Positions 25,045 through 34,204 of a DNA stretch of 64,000 nt are shown here, piece after piece. Position 1 is the stretch's first letter. Every line of letters starts with the position of its first letter. A model generated the notes under the pieces. The model did not search any database. It had not been told where the DNA came from and saw nothing but the letters and a program-made list of their open reading frames with translations. The translations under genes were made by a program, and so were the position numbers. Source of the DNA: Perkinsus olseni (lineage: Eukaryota; Perkinsozoa; Perkinsida; Perkinsidae); the NCBI GenBank assembly GCA_013115135.1, contig JABANP010000011.1:124001-188000 (forward strand). The letters are read 5' to 3'.

Positions 25045-27510
25045 TTGGGACATCGTATATTAACTCTATCAACACGTCGCATTTGGAGATGTTCATCAAG
25101 TCTTATGGAAGATCTTGCTGTTGTACTCATCATTACGGTTATGTTGTCCTCCCGGTCTAATCAGGCGGTCACTGGCAGAACCCGCAGACTCAACATCAGT
25201 TGCATCACTAACTATCGTTATGAATTTACGTGGTCTCTTTTAACTGTCAGTCGTCACAGGCCAAGACGGAATTGAAGTATTCTTCTAACCTACACACGGC
25301 TCTAGATGCCTTCAAGGGTGAGAGTGGAAAGTCTCGTACACTCTATTGAATGTTGCAACGAATCTATTGAACTCTACGGGGAAGCCCTGGCGGTTCGTCT
25401 CTCTTCGCGTCGCATACGATGATGGTCACTCTGTTGGTCGTTATGTTGTTTTGGCTGGACTTGCATCTACTGGTTTCCCGTCGTAGTAGATATCAGAGAG
25501 GAGAGGTGTCTGAATATTTAAACGTAAGTTCGCTGCATTTAAATGAATGGATATTCACCTCCTGTCGTCTCCTTCGTGTTTCGGTACCCTCCATGGGTGC
25601 CTCACCTGTCATTGCTGTCGTTGACTGCATGCCGCCGCCTGAGGAGTATGATAGTGAGGAGTTATTCGATAACCATCGCTAGCTAGACTCTAGTAGGCCA
25701 CCAAGTGTAGACCAATTACTGAGTTGGTATTTGCGTAGGGGGGAGCTCGATGGTCCTTACGGTCCCGTTTTTCAGTTTTTTGAGTCTTCTGGAAATCGTA
25801 TGCTTTCGAACGGATCCCTTGTGACGAGCTGGTCGGACTTCTTTGAAGGAATCAGGCACACGTACACGCCACTACAATCCTATCCCACCCTGGTATATCA
25901 CTCTGTCTGCTTCGCCGTACCATGGAACAAGATCAGTCCGAGCTACTAATGAATATTCAAACAAGTCGACACGCCGAGAGACCCAACCGTTCAGATCGGC
26001 CATCCATTGAACACCGCTCCACCTACTAGGAGAATTGACGAAGATACTCGACAGGCACTCGAGCCGAGATTTGCTATAACATCTTCTGGCTGAGACTGTG
26101 CCCTCAGGTCAATCTTACTGATCATACTACATCCAGCAAATCATCTTAACATTCCGTTACTCTCAAGATTGGCCATAGTACTTCCCCTCCGGTCCGATGG
26201 TTGGACATGCTCGTTTTATCGTCTCTGTACTGACTCCTTCGCGCTCCGGTGCAACCGGTTCATTCAAACCAACGAGATAGCTCCCTTGAGAGTTGATCGT
26301 CTTCTTTAATAATTTGAATTGTTTCTTATCCGCCTCTTTTTTGGGAGCTTCAGGTTGTTATGAGTGTGTTGGCTCCGCGGCGGAGTTCTCCTCAGCTCGA
26401 ACAGGTGAGTCTCGCTGCTGCTCGATGATTGCCCCGATGAATGTTCTCTTTCCCACTCCTCATGTACTGATATGGCATCAGGATGGGTGCCTCACCTGTC
26501 ATCATCAACATCACGGTGATTGATGGAGGAGCGGGGAGGACTTCTCCTTCTGTGCGTCATCTATTCAGGTTCCTCGAGGAGGACAGCACACAAAGCGTGG
26601 GTGCTGGACCCGCCACTCCAGATGGCGGTCTTTCAAGTCGAGTGTCGTTGACTCCAGCTTTATGAAGAACATTTTGGAGAGGCTTCCACATCCTCACTAG
26701 TGATTCTGTCTTTGTCGTAGATTCGAAGTAGCAGAATGTTCCGAAAAACCCAGGGCGTGAAGTTCATTTCGCTCGCCATCGTCTAATCTTTCTGAGTCAT
26801 TGCAGTTGTTCATCCACATGGATGTATGTTACTGTTGTCTGATGCTCATTATCACAGCCAATTCACAGCAGCTCTGCAATAGGACGACAAGGGCATTTTG
26901 GGGTCGCAGGGAGTTTCCACCAGCTCAATTTCGGCTTGTCTCGCTATTCTTAAATTCATCGGCCCAGTTGATGTATCTTTTCATTCAGAAGAAGCCGGGG
27001 TAATTCGAGTGTAATGGTATGTTGCTTGAAGGTGAGTGAGGGTGTACCCCATTTTCGGAGTTTTCTCTTCCTCGAGAGGGTTCCGACTGCTTGAGCTCCC
27101 GATGACAGATGTCCAGTCGTCTGTTCTCTGTTCTATTCCGGTACCTCGCCGTGGGTGCCGCACCTGTCAGGCCGACGGAGCAATTAATGAAACGAGCGTG
27201 AGTTATTCGGGCTGTTCTCTGTCCTGTAGTTGTCCAAGCGGCATCACCCGACTGAGCATTTGCCGGGTGGGTGCCGACATCGCGACATCCCAACCATAAT
27301 TGAGCAGCTCTATACTCTCGAGTCCTCAGTCTCGAAAATATCATACCTGAAAGTGTCTCGCGTTTTATGTTCTACTTTCCTCATCTAAAACCTTGTTTGA
27401 GACTCGATGCGTCTCCATTTGATGAGTGATGTAAAAAAGGATTGCAGAAAACGTGTCTTTCTCTGTTGTCCTCTTGGTGCTTCGGGGTTCGTTGTGTAGT
27501 TGTCAATCTG
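25045..27510. other. Conserved low-annotation segment of left inverted-repeat arm
   Basis: Short frames are preserved in both arms (for example the 87-codon plus-strand frame at 25419-25682 ending EEYDSEELFDNHR), but I cannot assemble a convincing gene. A 19-nt motif, ATGGGTGCCTCACCTGTCA, occurs at 25593 and 26483 and in a slightly changed form at 27151, with matching complements in the right arm. In one strand it reads MGASPV; in the other it forms CAG/GTGAGG, a splice-donor-like sequence. Possible exon-intron signals exist on both strands, so coding strand and product stay undecided. Confidence 0.4.
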
Positions 27511-28226
27511 GGTTTGGTGGTGGAGTTAAGTTATCCAATCGACCGGAACCTCACGTCGAGGTCCTCGACTACTGTAGCTGGCGAAAATTGAATGAAATCC
27601 ATTCAATGGGTAGTGAGAGGGAATGGTTAGGTGATTCCTGCTCGAACGTCTTTGTTGGGTGCGCGCGCAGTTCTGCCCGCAATCGTGGCGACGTAGGGAG
27701 AATAAGCTGATACTGCTCATCGGAGAGAATTGCTCTGAACCAAGACGCGCAAGTCCATTTTCCAAAATGTATCCCGCCATACTCGCGATACTCCCACCGC
27801 AGCTCTCCTCGCCTTCCGCATCAAGGACGATGTACTCACATCACAGGCGCAATGCGGTGCATGCACCTTTCCGAAAGGTCCTTTCGCTCGCCGCTCGAGG
27901 CACGCAGCAGATAATTGAGCGCTCTCGTTCTTCCAGCCATTGCTCTCGCACTCCGCCTTGATCGAATGCCCAGTGCTGGGAGTTAGTGCATTACGGAAGC
28001 CTTCACGGGGCTCTTCAAGTCTCCGCCGCTCAAGCGATCGAGAATACCGCCAGTGATGAGCTGTCACGCTGCTTAGACGGCTCATCGATGCACAATCATG
28101 CCTGGCGGATGTATTACCGCTGGTGTTACCATTGACGTAGCTGGCGCATGCACTCATTTGGAACTCTGGATAAAGGAACGGGTAGAAGTCGCTCTTCGTC
28201 AGTTGAAGAGTTCTTGACCATCCTAA

Positions 28227-29457
28227 ATGTTGAGGGCCGCGATACTCCGCTCGGCAGCAACGTGGAAGCTTGCCGCCACTACTCCGCTGCTGGCATTCCC
28301 GATGATGCACAACGAAGTAGAGATGAACTTCGACGGTCATTCATCGAGATTACTTGTCGACAGTGGGAGCGATATTTCGTATCTAATATATTGTGGGTGG
28401 TATGAGTCGATCCTGCGAGAATCTCATCACTGGTTGCTATTTCTGCCCCGAGACCGATCCATGTGATCTCGACAACTTGCTGAGAGACAAAGTACACACG
28501 ATGAACTTCATTCGTCATTCGAGAGGTGACGCTGGAGGTCGGCCAGAGAAAGATAGGGTTGAAAGTGGGCCTCATGGTTGGGCAGATAACCAGGAATCGC
28601 GGCTATCAACCACAAGCTCTTCTCGAACTGTCCTATCCTGGTTCCATAGCGTCCGTTGGGCTCAAGCTGCCCTCTTTCCTTGAGCAACTCGCGCACGCTG
28701 GAGTAATTCGCCACAATTTTCTCTCGGTACGTGTTTCGAAGCTGTCTATTCAATAGACTCTATTGGTATAGCTGGTCAGTTGGTCCTCGGTGATGATGCA
28801 GACAAGGACAAAAACGCGGTTTCCTTTTCCCTCAGAAGAATCTCGTGGGCTCCCGTCCGCTTTCGCGATAGCTACCACGGCAGTCCGGGTGGGAAGTCCT
28901 TCTGCCAAGGATCAAGTTAATTGAGTTTTCGAACATGCAGGAGCAGCATAGAGCGGCCATTGATACCGGCAGTGTCAGTACCATCGTTCCCAAAGGATGT
29001 TTTCGAGGTGATACTGAGAGCTATCGAGGCCGAATCCGACGAATTGCAGGCTCGTCAACCATCCAATTCCAGTCGAGGATCGGGCCCCTTACTCGGTGAC
29101 GAGGGGCATGTCTGGGTTCGCAGGGAGTGTCGTCGAACATCTGCCTGTAATGACTATCCAAGCTGGAGCGGACTCATCGTTTAAGGTACATCTTAAGAGT
29201 CATGTACCAGTATGCGAGGGAGAGTGGTGTGCGGTCTTTATAAGAGACCGACTTTCGCCATTGAGCTCTCGTGATGTGTTCATACTTGGTCAGCCATTTT
29301 TCATGGAGCATGATGTTCACATTGATTTCGACCGCGAGAGTATCGATCTCGTACCTCCTACGAGGCCCATAATGGACGGAATAGCATCTCTCGACTCGTG
29401 GCATGGAATCCGACACCCTCCAATCGAATCTCAATTGGATCAGAGCCCATCTTGAGT
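28227..29457 (+). pseudogene. Pepsin-like aspartic protease, multiply disrupted
   Basis: Remnant of a family A1 aspartic endopeptidase lying in the spacer of the inverted repeat. The first catalytic motif is at about 28350 (SRLLVDSGSDISYL), followed by WYES and a Cys-rich piece (CYFCPETDPC) in the next frame. A third frame has QLAHAGVIRHNFLS. The second catalytic motif is HRAAIDTGSVSTIVP at about 28950. The C-terminal hallmark VFILGQPFFMEHDVHIDFD is near 29280, ending before 29457. At least five frame changes are needed to join these; most cannot be explained by GT-AG introns of suitable phase. I therefore read it as a pseudogene, although some joins might be very short introns. Both Asp residues survive. 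Confidence 0.65.
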
Positions 29458-29994
29458 ATTCTCGCTTGTCTCGAGTCTTCTTGAGGTTCAGACCTGGCAT
29501 CCGCTGCATGGCTTTCCCATGTTCGCTACCCTCCAGTTTAATCAAGTTGACAGGCGTCCATGTTGCTGTTGTGATTCTCTTCGTTTCGATGTGGACAGCC
29601 CAGTATAACAAGTGGGTGACAGCCCTGCGGCTCACAGTGAGGTCCCCGCTCCCGAGATCTGGCCTGTCCGGCTGTGAGATTTGGGGATTTGTTTGGTAGT
29701 TTCGTTTGGAGAACATTTTTGAGCCTCAATGATTTCCGCTCACTCTGTTCTTTTTGGACGGTTCTGGGCGTTGAATCGATCCTCGGGCTTCAGACTGCCA
29801 GCAAATCTGAGGTAGCCGCAGTTCTCACTTGGATACTGATAGCGTATGGTCGCTCGCCCAGTCCTTTCATGTGTGACTCTGATTTGTATGCATCTGTCCC
29901 TACTATGCTATATTCTAGTGATTCAAAGTGAGTACTTCAGTGTCTACTTTCTGTATGGACTATTAGAGTTTTATCTCTCGGTTTTTACTCCAAG

Positions 29995-30341
29995 ATGTAT
30001 TCTGGCTACGATATTGATGATGTTGAGTTGGACTATGGTGGTGAAAGTTCGGTTGGAGATAATATGGAGGCCATCAGTGCGGCTTATGAGGACATTGACG
30101 ATGGCCATGTATCGGTAGACTCTAACATTGACCTGGGCGACTTTGACTCTCCATCTCACTCTAGAAGCTTTCAATACCTCTTTCGCGTTCCATTTTCATA
30201 GGTGGACTTGCTACGCAGACAAGTGACTGAGCTGAGCAAGGAAATGGCTGTTCTTCCTAAGAGACTGGATGATCTACAAAAACAAGTGGCTCATCTGACC
30301 AATGTCGTTGGCGAGGGGTCTAAGGAGAGTCCTGTGGCCAC
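29995..30341 (+). CDS. Acidic N-terminus plus coiled-coil exons, unknown gene
   Basis: Exon 1 begins at the ATG at 29995 (MYSGYDIDDVELDYGGESSV) and is strongly acidic up to DDGH. A 93-nt GT-AG intron (30109-30201) removes an in-frame TAG. Exon 2 (30202-30341) encodes a heptad-patterned helix, VDLLRRQVTELSKEMAVLPK then LQKQVAHLTNVVGEG, and ends at a GTAAG donor after SPVAT. A following exon after 30455 may continue (VEGIITADDNQCIP). Partial gene model only; no known family. The intact short coiled coil and proper splice sites support it. Confidence 0.45.
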
Positions 30342-30781
30342 GGTAAGCCGTTGGTGTCATAGGCTTGCGACTCCTTCACCACAAGCATGAACCCAACGTT
30401 CCGGCACATCCATGATCTCACATCATTTGCCTCACCGACCATCCTTCTTTGCAGGTAGAGGGTATCATCACGGCCGACGACAACCAGTGTATCCCTCAAG
30501 TTCGGCGATGATCTCCCTGATCGACAAGGGAAGACCATAACTATCGAGTTCAACGGGGGATCTCGTCCAAACCCCATAAGCAGAGTCTGGTCCTGGTCCG
30601 CAACACACGTTGTTATGGGAGGCTTCCGGTAAGAACTGTCCGCGACTTTCATGTGAATCATAAAAATAGCGGTATACTGCTAATGGAACCCACTGAGTGG
30701 ATGCGCCTGTAAAACCCGAAGTGCTTTCGAATTCACTCCTCAGCCCCCCGTCGGCAGTCACTTGCTTTATCGAGAATCGCC

Positions 30782-31195
30782 GTGCTGCTTCTTCGTTGGA
30801 GTTTATCGCTCTGCGGACTTTCCGAGGACCTATGCATTCGTCCATCGACATGTCTTCTCAGTTATGAGGCTGGGTTCACAAAGCTCGTTATTGACTATAA
30901 AAAATACGGCAGAATCGAGATTACCGACAACCTACAGGAAGCTTATGAACATTTCTCCAGCGTCGTGCCCTTCGCTTATTTATCCAAGGAAGACTTCCGC
31001 CCAGTGTTGGCGAAACTGCATCAGATCTTACCCATTACGAAGAACAATCCCGAAAGATGCAGAAAGGTTTTCGCGCTCTTGGCCAATAATCCTCCGGGGG
31101 GAGAAGACAAGGGAGTTCGCTGGTTCGATGGCTTCCATGTCACGGCAGCCGATCATGTTCGCGAACTCATCAATTCATGGAAGTCGAAGAAGTAG
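30782..31195 (+). CDS. Small secreted-type protein, paralogue of the 21.3 kb gene
   Basis: An open frame whose C-terminal two thirds align with the product at 21293-21713. Shared features are the motif RIEITDNLQEAYEHF (IEIREDVDKALKHF in the other copy), then NNPERCRKVFALLANNPP, and the ending WFDGFHVTAADHVRELINSW with a terminal lysine cluster. The first residues (MLLLRWSLSLCGLSEDL) are moderately hydrophobic and may not be the true start, since an upstream exon could supply the signal peptide. Unlike its relative, the frame is continuous. It sits inside the spacer of the inverted repeat on the plus strand. Function unknown; the two copies define a small lineage-specific family. Confidence 0.6.
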   Translation: MLLLRWSLSLCGLSEDLCIRPSTCLLSYEAGFTKLVIDYKKYGRIEITDNLQEAYEHFSSVVPFAYLSKEDFRPVLAKLHQILPITKNNPERCRKVFALLANNPPGGEDKGVRWFDGFHVTAADHVRELINSWKSKK

Positions 31196-31960
31196 AGAAG
31201 CCGTGTGATCAGTGGATGTGTGTTCAGACCTATTCTTGATGTGCTTATATTTATCCGACATGTTTATGTGCTGTTCTTCGTGTTTGCGGCGAGCTTGGGT
31301 CACCAGTGTAACAACGGCTATATAGCGCTTGAGGCGAACGAATGTCCGAAACACACCTTGAGTCGCTCAAGTTCAGTGTGGCCCAGTGACACTGGGCCAT
31401 TGTACATTAGTTACATTCCACCCTTCGCCGTCGGTGGCATGTGGTACCCACCCTTTCGACTCTGTTCCTCAATCAATCACTGTAGTGCTAGAGAGATGGA
31501 GTGTTATGCTGGAGCGGGGAGGACCAGATGTGTATAAATGCAGGTGCGCTGGCAAGTAGAAGGATGGCGCACATTTGGTTATGGTCATATGCTTGTCAAG
31601 CCCAGAGTGACTAGTTACAGTCATTGCCTGCCACAGTGTGTCCATTATGAACTGAGCGTAGCTCGCTGATTAGACGTCTCTGGAGCCACCGTAGTGCGGC
31701 GAGCTAGAAGATACAAGCTCCAGCCTAGCTGACCTGTGAAGTGCTCTCGTCAGTCTCTCACTGTATAGGGTCGTATGACCCTGACGATGAGCTGCTCGGT
31801 GCATCTCCGGTGTGACAGCATGGTTGAGCAAGTCAGTGAATAGTGTGACAAGTGGAAGCATCCACGGTAGGTATCATAAATAGGAGAGAGACAGAGAGAG
31901 AGAAACGTAGAGACCGATTTTTGAGCTCCGTGAATGCAAGTGCAACACCGCGGCGGTACA
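31196..31960. other. Non-coding stretch with small palindrome and GA run
   Basis: Contains a perfect 10-bp-arm palindrome at 31379-31399 (TGGCCCAGTG, one base, then the complement) and a short GA-rich microsatellite near 31880-31905. No convincing gene on either strand. Confidence 0.45.
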
Positions 31961-31962
31961 GG

Positions 31963-32857
31963 TTACAGGTGTAATGCAGGCGCATACGAGTCTGTATCGC
32001 ACCGTGTAATCGAGGGTTCTTGGACCCTGCAGATTGCAGGGCTGCTGAAGCTCGTTAACGTTCTTGGGCCACCAAAACGCGAGAATTCAGCGAAGCTATC
32101 AAGTGTACGCAATAGTAAGTATTGCCCGAGTTGATGGCCAAACCAACGAACGGGAATCCCGTTACGGAGCTGACGATATAGATGTGACTTCAGAGAGCTC
32201 GGAGAAATGTTCGAGTGAATCACATCTGATTCGAGCATATCAGATATGCTTGGATCATAATGCTCCGATGAGTATTGCGTGTGAATGTAGCTGTTGGTAT
32301 GTGCGGCCAGGATCAGTGGCACCCGTCGTAGATCACAGAGCGCCGGTTGCCGCCGCCATATCATCAAATATATCAGCAAGCCATTCTGATTATCACGTGT
32401 CCGAGAGTTGTTTCCGAAGTCATTCGGGAGTGTTGGACGGAGTGTATGTTCTCTCAGAGGGTCATCAAGGTCCCAAGGGCATCCATTCCAATCCAATGAG
32501 AGAATAAATGCCTCCGACGAGGGATGGCTCAGCACTATACCATTTCCCATGCAAGTTCAACTGTTGAACTTCAACGAGCGATCAGGCGATAATGACAGTG
32601 CTGCAACCAGCAACCACAATGAGATCTCAGGGATGCCGAATGGGACATTTGGAGCATCCATGGTTGAAAATTGGCATCCAGGTTTGACGCTCAAAGTCAG
32701 TAGTCGGATTTGGATGCGATATCAATCCGCAGTGAACAGTTTCTGGAGGATGCGGATAATTGTAGCCACGGGCGTAAACCATCGTCTTCAATGAAGACTC
32801 TTCCATGCCTACGTAGAAGTGGCACGAGAGGTAGCTTGCCTCAGGCAAGTGCCTCAT
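31963..32857 (-). CDS. Unknown gene, paralogous to 41930-43435
   Basis: Minus-strand frames here share the pattern KTMVY-R-YP-ETVHCG-H with those at about 43400. Here the text is SLKTMVYARGYNYP followed by PPETVHCGLISHPNPTT. Downstream is a long frame (32550-31963) starting MGNGIVLSHPSSEAF that probably includes intron sequence. I do not recognise the family and exon joins are not resolved. A degenerate tRNA-Leu lies about 300 bp upstream on the same strand, as in the other copy, so the gene and tRNA were duplicated together. Confidence 0.35.
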
Positions 32858-33171
32858 TGATATCAGAGAGAGTTCGACATATGAGCTGATAAAGCATCAC
32901 GAACGGGCCACGACAAGCCTACGGGCTCACGAAGTCGTTTCAGTTCATGCCTCAGAGCACGAAGTTCGTTTCCTAAGGAAACTTTCCTTATGGCACTCAA
33001 GCCCACCCTCTCTGAATCACTCTCCAACAGCGCCAAGGTCATCCGTCACCGGATCGCGAGTCGCGATCAGACAGATGGGGATCCAGCGCGATGCCACAGC
33101 AAAGTATTCTCGAGTATATGGGGTCATGAACGACCCACATCCCACCCTGCCATCGGCAACTGTGCACGAAT

Positions 33172-33250
33172 AACAGCTCCGAGATTCGAACTCGCGCTCT
33201 TACGCTGTAGAGCCCGAAGCTAGCGCCTAGGACCGCTCGGCCAGACTGCT
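33172..33250 (-). pseudogene. tRNA-Leu-like pseudogene with CGG in anticodon position
   Basis: Type-II tRNA shape aligned with the functional-looking tRNA-Leu at 43907-43985 over the same 79 nt. The TGGCCGAGCGGTC D-arm block and the GAGTTCGAATCTCG T-arm are kept. The anticodon stem is broken (CTAGC against TCTAC), the outer T-stem pair is lost, acceptor pair 7-66 mismatches, and the loop reads TTCGGGC, placing CGG where the other copy has CAG. A Leu body with a Pro-type triplet is best read as a decayed copy. Confidence 0.7.
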
Positions 33251-33383
33251 GTTAACGGAATGGCTGAAGAGCCGGTCACGACCTTCTAGATGTGTATTTC
33301 TACCCGCATCTCTGGCTTACATGTGAGATTGAGAGTACTTCCAAACAAATTGAGTCCATCGTCCTTTCGTCGCGCACTATACC

Positions 33384-33463
33384 GGTCTCACTGTGGGACC
33401 GGTGAGACCAACACTGATGGTGTTGGGTCTGTGAGACTCTCACAGACCCAAAACCATCAGTGT
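33384..33463. repeat. Two adjacent hairpins
   Basis: A near-perfect palindrome at 33411-33463 has 26-nt arms, one mismatch and a one-base centre (arm starts ACACTGATGGTGTTGGGTCT). Just before it, GGTCTCAC and GTGAGACC (33384-33409) form a second smaller stem. They could be a miniature inverted-repeat element remnant; no target duplication is clear. Confidence 0.7.
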
Positions 33464-34087
33464 CCAAAGCGACACGATCGGAAACCAGGTGATCACGCTG
33501 ACGCATTCACAGCACCAAACTTGATACACTAATAACTATACCACGGGAGCGACTCTGAGTCGTGTCATATCGATAACTTATTGTGTGAAGAGCTAGCGAC
33601 GGCAAGGCCCCCCTTTGCTCCGAGTATGAGTGCCGTGGTGCTTCAGACCCGCTGCAGAGTCACAGATGAACGTGTAACTTTTACAGCGTGCCCTAGCTGG
33701 ATGAAGTATCGCCACGATGACATAGTTAGGAGCACTAACTAGGTGCTCACGATTGACATAGCCTGCGGATGCGTCCCGAGCCGCTTCCCCGAGTCATTCC
33801 GCGAGAGTCCGCAGCGCTCGTGCTCGCCAGCATCAATCCCTTTTTTCTATCAGGCAGCAAAATTCCGACCCATTCTCTACACCCTTGCCAGCCACATTGT
33901 CAATGGTCCATCGGAGTACCGCCATCGTCCAGTATCAACCTCACGAACTCACGATTTTTAATACAACAAACCTTGTTGACTGCAATATCTCTGGCTCTCC
34001 AATATTCGACATTTCTAATCAATTCGTTCTACATCACCACCATTCCGGCGCAACACTGCACACACCTGCATTAAATGCCGAATTTAA

Positions 34088-34122
34088 CCGGTCGGGTTGT
34101 CAAATTTTGACAACCCGACCGG
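34088..34122. repeat. Perfect 17-bp-arm palindrome
   Basis: CCGGTCGGGTTGTCAAA, one central T, then the exact complement. It lies about 80 bp inside the inner end of the right inverted-repeat arm and is not present at the matching place in the left arm. Confidence 0.85.
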
Positions 34123-34204
34123 AAGCGCCCAGCCATTCGCTTACGCTATCCTCGCAACTTCCACCGACTAGAGTATTCGAATCTTTGAGTGATTGCGTTG
34201 GCGA

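Larger units (their letters stand above)
23115..27530. repeat. Left arm of large inverted repeat
   Basis: Its reverse complement matches 34205-39165. Agreement is very close in the middle (only a handful of differences over about 200 nt at 24541-24740) and looser at the outer 700 nt. The outer end contains remains of the alkaline-phosphatase-like gene start; the inner end is the shared segment GTCAATCTGGGTTTGGTGG at about 27507. Relative to the right arm it lacks about 900 bp after 24738 and 13 bp near 24322, both inside that gene, so this is the degenerate copy. Confidence 0.88.

Noticed and set aside
28400..29000. Idea of programmed +1 frameshifting after TCG or CCC followed by A, from several shifts in the pepsin-like gene and one in the 21.5-kb gene
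   Set aside because: Intact genes here contain TCG-A and CCC-A in frame without any shift (for example NWST in the phosphodiesterase and LCPNM in the acid phosphatase), and other shifts in the same gene do not fit the rule.
30199..30201. In-frame TAG between acidic and coiled-coil exons
   Set aside because: Last bases of a 93-nt GT-AG intron starting at 30109.
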